The position numbers and the translations under genes are program-made. A DNA stretch of 60,000 nucleotides from Chrysomallon squamiferum (lineage: Eukaryota > Mollusca > Gastropoda > Neomphalida > Peltospiridae). The notes beneath the pieces were generated by a model. It was not told the origin of the DNA. It worked only from the letters and a program-made list of their open reading frames with translations, and searched no databases. This document shows, in pieces, positions 33,432-47,350 of this stretch (position 1 is the stretch's first letter; the number at the start of each line of letters is the position of its first letter). The stretch lies in contig CM022665.1 of NCBI GenBank assembly GCA_012295275.1, positions 12,767,976 to 12,827,975 on the forward strand. Direction: 5' to 3'.

Positions 33432-36400
33432 CTGGAGGAAAAAAAAATAGAAAAATTAATTAATTAATATGTGGAATTATTTTATTTCTTCATGGTAAAA
33501 TTCTGTAAAAAAACCACCCCAAAAATGCAAACTCACATCAATGAATCAAAGAAAATTATATAAATAAATAAGTGATCCTTGAAAATATTAAAAATCCATG
33601 ATTAATAATAAACATTCAGGTATAGTTATACCTAAAAACATTTTTATGAATCTGAAAAATAACATGCAATAAATTTAAATATAAAAAAGAAAAATAATTG
33701 AGACATTAATTTCATTCTTTAAAAGTAAAATTCAGGCAAGAAATAAACAAAGTTTATTTTCATTTATCCGAAATGCTAAAAACGTAAAAAAGATATATCA
33801 TAAATATTTATACAAAAGGACTTATAAGGAAAAACTAACCTAACTCCTACACAGATAAATATCTGAAATTTCCCATCTTTGCCAATTGTTTCAGTGGCTG
33901 CATTTATTTTGTTGAGAAGATTACAGAAAAGCCAGTACCCAGCCTTTGCAACCTCAGCAATAGGACGACGGTCATTTCCTGATAAAGCATTCTCAAAATT
34001 TGTTTTCACTTTCTCTGTAATAAATTACAGAAATGATAGCTATTAACCCACTTTGAAAACAAAATATAATAAAATTTAATAATAATATTAATGAACATCA
34101 TAATAATGATGATGATGATGATGATAATGCTAATGCTAATGATAATAATAATAATAATGCTAATGGTAAAAGTTATAACATTAGATTATATGCCCTAAAC
34201 TATAATATTAATAAACATTTCCATTAGTGATAGTTTTTGGACCCTGCCCACCCAAAACACCAAATATTTAGTGCATAAAAAAATAAATATGTTTCCATCA
34301 GATCACCTTTAACATCTTACATTTACTGTTTAAGCCAGTGACACTTTTTGTACATAAAAGTCTTGTATTTTATTTTATTATTATTTATATTTTTTTTGTA
34401 AAGAACTATGAAAGAGAACTAATTAACTCATGAAGGTAGCAATTTTTCTACTTATATTATTGGTATATTTAATATTTAATAAACTGTTAACAAATTGTAT
34501 ACCAAAGTAGTCCCAGATGAACATTTTGTTTCTGAAGAGACGAGATGAGCGGAAACCACAGAGAAAAACACTCTCTAAACACTGCACCAAGCCATGGTCT
34601 CCACATAACAAAAATGAAAGACTTCCTCTCTGTAAATATAAAGATTTAGATTTTTTTTTTTTTTTTTTTTATCCTTTCTATAACAATAAATAATAGAGTT
34701 CTATGTTAACAAACAAACAGTAAAATAACAATAAAACAGTAAAAAAAAAAATTAAATTTATTTATTTATTTAAAAAAATAAAAGAATGACATATAAATAG
34801 TGATACTTGTTTGAAAAAATAATTTAATTAGTAATATGAAAATGCTGAAAAATCTTTATTTCTCATTCATCACCATTATAATTATTATTATTATTTTCTT
34901 ATTTATTTGAAATTTTTTTTTTTTACTTGCCTCTTTCTCTGGTTTATAAAAATATTTGACTAGATTGTTGACTGCATGCCCTAAGTTTTCCTGAATCTCA
35001 GGTATTGATGATATTGGAATAACTTTAAAAAAACCAGAAGAAATAAAAATCATAACTGCATCAAGAAAACCTTAATACATTTTTGTAACAATTACACATT
35101 TACAATGATTTAAAACTTAAACAGTGTGGAAAAATGGTTAACCCTTGAATTTTTAAAAAAGATTTATCCTGTAGTAATTTATTAAGATTAAATAATTTAA
35201 AATTTTTAAAAATTAAAATATAAATCAGTGTATAATAAATTAACTTTAATTTAAAAAGTTTAATGTATTTTATACTGTACCTGTTGCACATAATATTTAT
35301 TAATGGTATTTTAAACAAATATTGTAGATTATTTAAGTTGCGGGTCACACTTTCAGATGGTAAATTGGTTTGTATAAATATGAATAAAAAATAAAATTTT
35401 AAAATGCCATGGATCAGTAATGGTTACTAACCATGGTCACAAGATTTGCGTGGTGAGCTAGGAGATCTACTTCGGGGTGGGGTATGGCAAGTCACAACAT
35501 CTGAAATATGATTTATTTTTTATTATTAACATTGTGTCAGTTATTGAAATAAAAATAAGTTAAATAAATAAAATATAGTGAGGCAATATCGTTAATAGTA
35601 ACAACTGAATTTTTTTTTTTATTTGTTACAGTTAAAAAAAAAAAAAAGAATAAAAAAAAAGAAAAAGAAATTAAAGTATACAAAAAACAGAAGTTTTAAA
35701 AGTTGTGTTTCATTATGAATTCTGTTACAATGCTAAAATAAAGAGACAGTTTTGGAAATTAAATAATTAAGATAAATATAAAGGAAAAATAAATTGATTA
35801 AATTTAGAAAAAGAATCTGGACTATAATGTAATAGAAATAAATATTAAAAATGTTAAAAAACAACATAAAATAAATAGGTCTATTAAGTAAAATAAAATA
35901 AATTTACAAAATTAAACAAAAGGAAAAAAAAGATATAAAAATAAATAAATAGGAGTATAAAGCAAACCAACTAAATTTACAAAATTAACAAGATCCATAA
36001 AATAAACAGGTAGATAAAGAATAAATAGAAATAATCACCATCATTGTCAGAGGTCTGGTGAACAAGTTCAGCTACAAGAAGTCTCTCAATGCTGCCATCA
36101 TCAACTCCTTTACCCAACCAACGTCCACAGGGAAACCTAGAATACACAGAAATAAACTTTATAAAGAAACACAGAATCAACATGTGTAATGAAAAAACAG
36201 TAAAATCAATGAAAAGTAACTGTTACCACCAAAAAATAAATACAAAATATTGAAAAGAAGAAGAAGATGAAAAAAAAAAAAAAAGAAGAGGAAAATGTGT
36301 TTCTTAAAATAAGAAGAAAATAGTGATAGAAACAAGAAATAATACTAAAAAAAGGTAAAAAAAAAAAAATACTTGTGTCATTTAAAGTATAAAATATTTA

Positions 36401-39400
36401 ATTCTTAAGAAAGAAACATCAAACATTCTGAAATATAAAGAAATAAAATAAAAAGGGAATGGATTGAGAAGAATAGATATGAGAATAAATAAAGACAAAA
36501 CAACACCCTAATGCAAAAACAAAATATTTGCCAATATGTGTCAAAAAAATTAGTAGAATGAATGTAAGAAGAATAACAAGGGAAAATAGAAAAATGATTG
36601 CTTCACTCTTAAACTGAAGTGTATCTGTAAAATATTTATGAACTGATGTTCTACGTCAGACAGTACTCTACACTGATGTAAGTAAAATGAAAGAACAGAA
36701 CAAACCTGTATGTATGGCCACTTATTTCATTTCGTACCAGGACGTACTCCACCAGCCAGCGTGGAGTCATACCATTGTTGTCATGTCCAATTCTCAGAGT
36801 GGTTAAAATACCAAGATTCTTGTTCTGAATGAAGAAAAGTTTATAACATAACTTAACTTGGATTATTTAATAGTTGGTTAACTGAGACCTAATCATTTAA
36901 TAAAAAAAAAAAATAGAAAAAAATAAATGTCTTATGTTTCCTTAGTATAACAATTTTCTTTTTTTTTCTTCAAAAAAACAACAACAAAAAAAAAAAAAAC
37001 CCAACCTTACCTTTGTTATAAAGAGAAAGAGAGAGAAAAAAAAAAATCTTTAAAATTCATGATGGTATAAAATTAATCAGATTAAGCTTGGTTATTAAAA
37101 TGACTCAGTCCTTTTCAGCAGTAGAAAGGATTAGAAAAAATTAAAAGAAAAATGAGCTTGAATTGATAACAGTTCACTGATTATTTTTGTAAACTAAAAG
37201 TACATACATCAACACAATGGTCAAGGCATCCTTTCTGAATCTCTATGACTCCAGTTTCACCTAGTTGACCAGCAATGGACACCCAGGGTGTGGCACTTGT
37301 TGTTCCACAGCCAAATTTAGTGCTGGGATAAATCAACAGACGATATGGAACAACTGAAAAATTAATAAAATGTCCTGTTAAAAAATTATTATATATTGAT
37401 GTTTAATATTTGTTGTAATAATTTGTATTAGAAATTAATATGTCCGTTGGATTTCATTTGCTTTGAAAAAAAAAAAATAAAAAATAAAGAAAAAGTATTA
37501 TTGCCAAGTACATTTCACTCAAGACATTTTTTATTCTGGATTCCATTTGGTGCCCAGTTTAATAGTATTAACAATCACAGCAATGAACAAGTAACAAATA
37601 AAAAAATGACACATAACAAAAGAAAAAAATATGAAACCTGAATACCCTAATTAAATATGATAAATCAGTGATGAAAATCAGTTATCCAAATAAAGGATGG
37701 TAATATATCTTATGATGATTATTATTATTTGTTTTTTTTCATTAGCAAAGGGTTGTTTACAAAATTAAGTAAATCACTTGAAAGTATGTAAAATATATTA
37801 TACAAATTTGAACTTCAATACATTATGAACATTATAAATAAAAAACATATGTGGATAGTAACACACAACTGACTTATGATAAATCTGAATGTCATTACAT
37901 TATAAACAGTTGAATAAACAGAAATACCTATATCAGTGAAAGTATTTGTGAAACAGAAGAAGTCAACAGCATTGAGAGAAAGGAGATGATACAGAAACTG
38001 TTCTCTCTCATCTTCACATCTCAAAAATGCATACCTCTTATACAGCTGTCTATAAAATATAAACATAAAAAATAGAGGTAAACATAGAGTGAATAAAAAA
38101 ACAAACATTTCAATCTTATTGCTTATGTTTACAAGGGAAGAAGGCAGGTGTTCTATGATATGTATTAGTGTAAGGAACCCTCTATAACTCACCTCTGAGT
38201 TATTTCCAAATTCACCAGTGCCCAAGAAAAGATTTTTTTAAACTTTCTGGTATGACGTATATATACAAAATTTACTAATGGAGAAACAGAATTTGGAGTA
38301 ATAGCAACTCTCTTTCTCTATCTGTTATCAGCATTACAAAATACATACATATCAATCATTATTATTTGTATGAAAATTTTAAACAAAACATTCATTCTTT
38401 CAACCATCTGTATCACTAAATTTATGACATGTGGCTGGAATATAAAACAAGTTAATTTTAATTAAACTTATTATAGCACGTGGAGAAACAAAATACAATC
38501 AAAATGGCTGCAGGAGAACTTTGAGGCAATTTTAAAACATAGGTAAAACCTGTAACTATTAAAATTCAGTGATATAGTAACACTGACATTAAGGTGAGAA
38601 ATATACCTGAGAAGAACACTGTCTTGTAACAGTTCTTTGAGGTGAGCTGACAACATTTTCTTCTCTAGTGCTAACCTCACCCATGCCCTGGCACAGCCAA
38701 CTTCTGTCTTAATGTTAGTCATCTGCTGCACAATTCTGAAACACGTCAAAATCATGTCTGAAAAAACTGAGACAACTAGCTGCCCAATTCATACAAATAC
38801 ACTGAAGTAATCAGCTAAAGATTAAAGTTTTTTAATTAATCTGGTTAAAATACTCGAGATCTGAACAAGCTAATTAATTTAGAACAATTTCATTGTCAGA
38901 GTACTTAGACTGGAAAACTTTCAAAGAAGTTTGGTTGTTATTTAAATAAGATTTATCACTGTTATATTTTTCAGTGAATACATTAGAGAAATCATGTTTA
39001 TATTATTTAAAAAATTATTTTGAGCTAATCAGTCATTTAATGGCATCATGTTACCCCCAAAAAATCAGCTGATTTAAGATGAATTACTAAAGCATTCCAA
39101 TTTAAACCAATTTAAATTCTTTAAACTGTTTTATAAAACAATTGTAATTTATACATAATCATATAAGTACTGTTATAATAAAGAATTATTTGTAAAAAAC
39201 AACAAAAAAGAGAAGAAAAAAGTCCATGTTAAGTTAGATATTTTGAAATGGTTGTAACTGTATTAAAGACAAATAATACTGACAATAGTTTACAAATAAC
39301 TAAAAGATGTATTTATAGCAGTTTCTCTGAAATTACAATAAACACAAGAAAACTTTTAAAGTTAAGAGAGAGACATAACTGAACAGTGAAACTACATTTT

Positions 39401-42400
39401 GACTAAAAATTCTTCAACTAATTTTCAGAGAAATCAAATAAAAATGTATAGTACCTCATGTCATGAAGCAATGACTTGGGTAAGGCTTTTAGAATAGGCA
39501 GCTCTATCCTTCCTTGACTACCTTTCCTTCTGTGTGTTTTTAATGTGGCCGATTTCTCAGTATCAATTGTCATGGAAGAAAGATCTATTTAAAAAAAAAT
39601 AAAAATAAAAATATACAAAAAGCATAAAGTAAATTATTATTTTAGACTAACTTATTTCTTTTTTAAAATATATTCTGCCAGTCTGGAATTAAGCAGTCAA
39701 CTGGATAAATACTGAAGCTGACCTCATGAAAAGATGATTGTTTTTATGCACACTATTTGAAATAAGATTAGCTATCTTAAATTTTTGAAAAAATGATAGC
39801 AGTCCAATTTAGACAATAAAAAACAAATTTTTTAAAAAGTATACAAAGAATGCAACAAAAAGATATTTCAAAGGAAACACAAGAAAATAACTAATGCATA
39901 AAAAGACCAAAAATTCTGATAATGTATAAATTACATGTTTTTTTTATCTTAAAAAAGAATTTGAAACATTACTAATTATGAATTTCAGCCTCATGCAAAA
40001 AGTAATTTTCAACAAAGTTTAATACTCATTTAATATTCATGCTTAATTTTGAATCAGATTATCAAAAAAAAAAAAATCTTCAGTGCAACAGAATGACACT
40101 TAAATGTCAAATACAACAAAAATTATTACTAATAAAATAAAAGACTAATTGTTACAAACACACTTATGTATAAGCAAGACAAGAGTGCAATAATATACAA
40201 TTATTGTTTTTTTTCTTCTGAAAAGACAGCATGCTAAATATTCTATCTACATCAGATTACATGAAATAACTGGGATATAATCATATATATTTTTAAAAAA
40301 AAGAAAATAATATATAGATATATATGTGTGGAAAAGAAATACTTGTCTTTTTAAAGCACCCCCCCCAAAAAAAAATTAAATGAATATTATGAGGTTATTT
40401 TGTCATTAGCAATGATTAAAGAAGGCTTTGTTGAAGTGTTTTTACAATATCAGAAGATTCAAGCAGAAAGTATTTGTTTTGTCAGTTGTATTAGAAGTCT
40501 AATTCTCAGTACATATATAAATTACACACATTCAGTCATAAACATGTATAAATATGAGTAAATCTCTGTATGTACTTGTGTATTACTGTTTCAGCATGTA
40601 GATGTTTATGGCTGTTGAAAAAGTCACTTTTAACAATTAACACAGTAATGTTTGTAGCAAAATAAAACACACATACACAAACTCACATACATACATATAT
40701 AATAATGAAATGCAGGTAAAAATGAAAAAAAATTAGAAAACAAAAATAATAATAATAAAAAAGAGAGAGATCATTATACAGTAAAACAATATTCAGATGA
40801 AAAATATTTTTAAACCAATTACTTTTATTCACATGTATGAAAGGTAAGTAGAAATGAAAAAAATTCTGAATATCAAGAACAGTTCTAGATTTTTTATTAG
40901 CCCCCCCCCAAATAAAATAAAAATAAATACAAATTATTAAATAAAAATAAAAACCAATTCTAAAAATTTAACAATTTGTTTATTAAGTGTTATTAATATT
41001 TTATAACAAGATGTATCAGTATGTCATGAGAAAAAAAAAAAAAAAAAAAAAAAATCAAAGCAGAAAAGTACATAAAACAAAAGGTATTTCTAAATTAAAA
41101 AAATAAAATGAACAAGAACAGTAAACTAAAGAAATTACACTATGGATACATAAAGAAATATATACAAGCTATAGGCCTATATTTTTATCAACAGTACATC
41201 ATGATGACTGGTTTTAATTAAGAAACTTATGGCTACCAATGTTTTGTTACTACTATTAATTATGTATTAATTTTCTACATAAAAATATATTTATTATATT
41301 CCACAACAGTACAGCAAATCCCTTTATTACCACAGTATTGAACACTGCTCACTGCTAAAGCTGTATTAAAAGCTTTTTAATTTTTTAAATGCACAATCTG
41401 TACACCACTGGGAAAAGTAGAGACAGCAAAGAAACAGCATTTAAAAACAACCTACACCACTGGTTAATCTCAAAGTCAATAAAGAATAAATTTTGTGTTG
41501 TTTGTAATTTATATTTTTAAGAAAACAAATTAGAAATTAAAGTGTAAGTAAGTAAGTGTATAAGTGTGTGTGTGTCGTGTTTGTATATGTTTGTATTAAA
41601 AAAATGCATAGCTCTTTTAACACCTCATTCAAAACATTTTATTCAACAGTATTAACACAGTCTCTCTCTCTACCTACCTCTCCTCTTTCATTCACACATA
41701 AACCTACAAAAACAAACAACAAACAACAAACATATACTGAAATATGAAAAAATAACATAGGCAGGTGAAATTTCACTTAATGCAATCCCTTCACAATCCA
41801 AGTTGACTGACACTTTTTGTGAATCAAAACATTCACATCTTTGCTACAACTAATCAAACACACACTGAAAAACAACAGTAATGCACACAACAGTATGTTT
41901 ACACACACATATATATCCATGTATTGTAAGTGAGTAAATCTATAAATGTGGCCATTTATCAGTACAAAGCCCAGTGATGCTAGATAAGAAAAAAGAATTT
42001 CCCATCTGTTATACTGGATTTGAAAATATTTTCATAATAAAAATATGTAATTGAATACATAGCATATATAGATTTATATAAAATTTTGGTTACTGTTATA
42101 AATGGAATTACCTTCTAGTATTTAATTCTAAAAGCATTAGTTGATTGAAATATTTTATTTTATTTAAAAGAGAGCAACAATTAACTAAAATCAACAGAAT
42201 AAACAAACTCAAAAAATAAATAAAATAATAAACAAATAGAAAAAATAAAACAAAATATAATTTTATTTTTTAAAGACAGTATGTTATCATTCCTTAAAAT
42301 GTTAATATTATAAAAAAAAAAAAAATTTCATAAATTAATTTTTATATCTACCAGTAAAAATCTACATTAAAAATATGTTTAAAATATCACAGCACAGTAC

Positions 42401-45400
42401 AGGTTGGTTATATTACAATTTTTATTTTAACCTTTGTTAAGTTTCAAGCAATAAAATTAAAAAATACTACTGGGCTTTGGCATAAAAATGGCAATGATTA
42501 ATAAAATCACAACTCTAAATCTATAATTCCTGCAAGTCAAAAAAATGCTTGAAATTAGAAGTACAGGTTTCTTTTGAGCAGACAACAACCTATTCTTCAT
42601 TATTTAACTGATAAATTACAGGACTGACAGTTAATTGTATATACTAAATATAAAACAGTTTTTGTTGTTTCTTTTTAAATTGCTAGTATAGTCTGGTATT
42701 TGTTTTCTTTTAAATTTAAAAAAAATTGTAAAAACTGATTGAATTACCAGAGGAAGATATGTTTACACTACAATTATATAAAAACTGGAATTTTTAAGCA
42801 AAATTTAATATTACTTTGATTTTTTCAAAGAGAAAAAAAATTAAATAATAATAAATAAAAAATATGTGTGTGTATGTGTTTTATTTGAATGATAGAATAT
42901 ATGCATCCAAATCATTAATAACAGATCGCTTTTATGTAAATTAAACATAAACTCAAAATTTTGTGGCAGACATATTTCAGTAATTACATTATACTTATTT
43001 AGTATAGCCTTTGAAACATAATAGACAGTTAACAAAAAATAAAAAATAAATTAAAAAAAAAAATAATAAAAAAATATAATAATAATGAAAGTTAACAACA
43101 ACAATAAAAATAATAAAACATAAATTATGAATATTAATAAATAAAAATTTATCATAAAAATAAATAAATAAACAATTAAATAATAAAAAAAATTAAAAAA
43201 TAAAGTAGATAATAAATAAAATAAAATATTAAAACAACTTTTTATTATTTGAAACTGAATTATTTTTCAAAACTAATAACTGATAACAACAACACAGTAC
43301 AAAAACCAACAAGACTGAAAGATTACAAAGCAGGATATTATTGTTAGAAGAAACCTCAACTTCCAACCCATGCACTTGAACTAGCAGGCTGTCTTCAGAT
43401 GCCATACTTACTACTCCATGATATGGAGCGCCCCAATATTTTGATGGAGCCATCCATCAGAGAGCTTAGATCTATGAGACTATTCCTTTTCAGTGGACCT
43501 TTAGTGGAAAAACAGTTACTAGTCAACTTATTAAGAGATGTCACAGATCTTTGTAAATCACTCAAACCCTTATGTAAGAGATTTCTTTCTTTTCAAATAT
43601 AGACTAACTTTTATTTTTTAAAGCAAATTACTGAAAACCATACATGCAAGAAATTACAGATCTAGGATTTTTTTCTTTAATGTATATAATAAATTTAACT
43701 TTTTAAAGCCAATCCCTCAAACCCATATGCAAGAGATTTTAGATGCATAATTTAAATTTTATATTATGAATTTCTTTTTTTTTTCAAACACAGAGAAACT
43801 TTATTTATATATATATATATATATATATAAAGATTAAATATATTTATACAGGGTCATTCAAAAGTCATGCTACACTTTTAAATTTTAATTAAATGAAAAC
43901 AGCTTTACAGATTTGAACAAAATTAGTTGTGAACTTTCTAAAAACTCCTGCAATTTGAAAACATAACGAAAAAATCCCTCTTCTTCTGTTTTCTTAGGCT
44001 CTGTAGACTTCAATGTGAGCACCTTCTTTTTCGAGACACATTGCCCACCTCTTCAAGCATTTGTCTCCAACTCTGGTCAGCATCTCCCTTTAACAAGATT
44101 GCAGGCATTCCTTACACGTCATAGGGTGTCAAATCTGGAGTACGTGGCACCCACTCCAGAGGTCCTCAACAACCTACCCATTTATCAGGGAACTTGTGAT
44201 TCAAGAAACTGCAAACTGCTTTAGCATAATGTGATTGTTTTTTCCAACAAGATGGTGCTGCTCCACATTATGCTAAAGCCCAGGAGCACTGAAGAGTTAG
44301 AGGAATGTATAAGGAATGCCTGAAATCTTGTTACAAGGGAGATGCTGACCGGAGTTGGAGACAAATGGTTGAAGAGGTGGGCATGTTGAAAAAGAAGGCG
44401 CTCATGTTGAAGTCTACGGAGCCTAAGAAAACAGAAAAAGAAATTTTTTCATTATGAGACAAACTGTAGCAGTCTACAGAAAGTTCACAACTAATTTTGT
44501 TCAAATCCGTAAAGCTTTAACTGTAATAAATAAAATTGTTTAAAGGATGAGTTAAAAATATTTAATTATTTATTACTATTATTTATTGCTAATTCCATCA
44601 AGATTAATTACTAATTATAAATAAAATTACCATAATCAAATAATAAACACTGACATAATTTAACCTATGGCAAAACCTGGTATCTACAGATTTTATTTAT
44701 CAATCATTAATGGACATCATTAACATAACAAAAAACAGTGCATGTTTATTCTAATTGTTTTGGGGGGGAATATTAGAACATATGTAAAGATTTATAAATT
44801 ATAATAAAATATTAGAAATTACTTTACATTGGATATATTTAATTCACAAAATGCGCTTTTAAATACAAAATATTATAATTCATATATTTAAGAAACTTTA
44901 AATAAAAAGTAAGATGCAGCATTTATTTTATTCGTAATGCAGATATATTTAAGATAATGAAAGAAAAAAAACTGAATTTTCATCTAATGCAATATCAACA
45001 TATAATAGTAGATATTTAAAAAATATTTTTTGAAATTATCATGCACAAACATAAATAAAGAGACTTGGAAAAAATAAAAGGCAAGAGAGAAAGATTTAAA
45101 AAAATATAATGTGAGATTAAACTGTAAATAAATTAAAATCATTAATGTTATATACAGAAATAAAAAAAAATAATAAAAAAAAATAAATAATATGACTCGT
45201 TCACAGAAATGTGTGTCATCCAAAATATAAATATTAAAATATTAACTGACTGATTTTTCTAAGTCCTGAAAACACAAGCTGTTAATAAACTGGCTTCACA
45301 GGCACCTGGAGATTCTTAAAAGCTGATCAATAATAAATATTTAGATTCCATTTTCTTCAAATATTTTGTAAATAGTAATATAATAATAAAAATAATAAAT

Positions 45401-47315
45401 ATTTAAATGATTTTAAAATCTGCTGCACACAACTTCACTAGACACACAGATCATTTGTTTTGAAGATAAATGTATATAATGCAATCAGTTTGAAATACTG
45501 AAACATTCTCATACATCACTTTTATTAGCAAATCCTTATTATCAGATTTTTTAACTATATGTAATAAGTAATATATCATATTACAATATCTGAAAAAAAA
45601 AAAGAAAAAAAAAAAAAAAAAAGAAGAAAAGTGCTGTACATATTAATCACCTGTAAAATGCTTTTAAGAAATTTATAAAAATGATTTCAAAATTATGCTG
45701 TAGACTAGTTCCTTAAGCTCTTTTGAACTTTTTGTACTGATAAAATATTCTGATTTCAAAATGAAGCTAAAATAATTATTTAAAAATGAGATAAAGATGA
45801 ATACATACCTGGAGTGAGAAGTTTTGCATCAGTTGACCTGTTACTGTCCACGTCTTCATTTTCCTGGTAACTTAAAAGATGGTACCACAGTGCAGATTTT
45901 CCCTGCAATACAATTAAATAAATATGACAACCTGTTTCTGAAATGTGAACCAAAACAGAAGGAAATCATGTACTTAAAACAATTATGACAAATAATAATA
46001 ATTACATAAATAACTTTCTATATAACTGAAAACCAATTAGCTAAATACAAGAACCAATTTGATATTTTATGTGTATACTATAAAGTTCTGTTTTACATTT
46101 GGCTTTCATTTTTCTATCAAGAAAAAATAAACAACAAAGACACAAAAATGCCAAAAGAAAGAAGAGAGAGAGAGAGAGAGAAAAAAAAAAAAAAGAGAGA
46201 GAGAGAAAACATATAGATAAATAAATACACACAATATATAACATAAAAAAATAAAAATGCACTAATATAAGTACATGATCTGACTAATTTTACTGACTTA
46301 CCTTCTTCATCTGGAGGCCATGGCTCCATATTCTTTCTAAGAGGTCACACAGACTGGCTATCAGAGTATTCTCTTCTACACCAGTAATACTGACCTCTCC
46401 GTGACCTAGGTCAACAGCCTCCTGACCCATCTTTTCTACCAACATCTTCTTTGTCTGAATAATAATAACAATAATAATAATAATGATGGTTTTAGTAGTA
46501 GTATTAGTGGTAGTGATTATAGTGTATTGGTAGTAATAGTATCAGTAGTGCTGGTAGTAGTAGCAATAATAGTAATAATAATATTAGCAGTTATGGTAGA
46601 AGGAAGTAGTACTAAAAATAAGAAGAAATATCATATTAATTACAGTTATTTTTAAAGTTTTATTTTAATATATTTTATATGTTTGAGAAGATAAATGTAT
46701 ATATAAGTATAAAATTATATCTTGAATTCATCATAAACATGTCCCCTAGAAAAATTAAAGTGACTGCATTGTTTAAATTTAAAAAAGATTTTGATATAGT
46801 CAAACATTTTTCTTTTTTTGGCCAAATGCTGGTGTAAAACTTAAATTTTTCTGTTTCACTCTCAGCTTTGAATATTTGGCAATTTTAGTTTTTTGTTTTT
46901 AAATAAAGACAAAGTTAAAACCTGCTCTGACTTTTCTATGATCCAATCATTAAAGAATAGAGGCAACAAGATGTTGTATTCTGAATGTAATTTTCAGACA
47001 GTGAAAAGCACAGGTTTTCATAAACCAGATACAGGAACTGGACTGGCATGGACTGCAGCTCAAACAGAAAGCCACCAAGGACCGATTCTGTGGACCTGTC
47101 AGGCTTAGGCTGTAACATATAAACCACTGCCCAATCTTTACATTACCTTTATTTTACACTCCTTGAGTAAAGTTTCAACAAACTTCCAGTTAGTTTGTAC
47201 CATTCCCTGAGCAGACATGTCTGACAACTTTGGTTGGCGAAGACTTTTGATTTTTGCTTCTTGGAGATATCGCTGTAAAAATTCACACAAAAACAGTTTA
47301 TTAAATGTTCATAAT

Positions 47316-47350
<35 letters not shown>

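Noticed and set aside
43229-43602. Less AT-rich island with small frames, possible tRNA-derived SINE
   Set aside because: No clear A and B boxes and no tail; identity cannot be supported.
46893-47127. Small frames on both strands in a less AT-rich island
   Set aside because: No family recognised and no splice logic with the neighbouring DENND5 exon; perhaps an old repeat.
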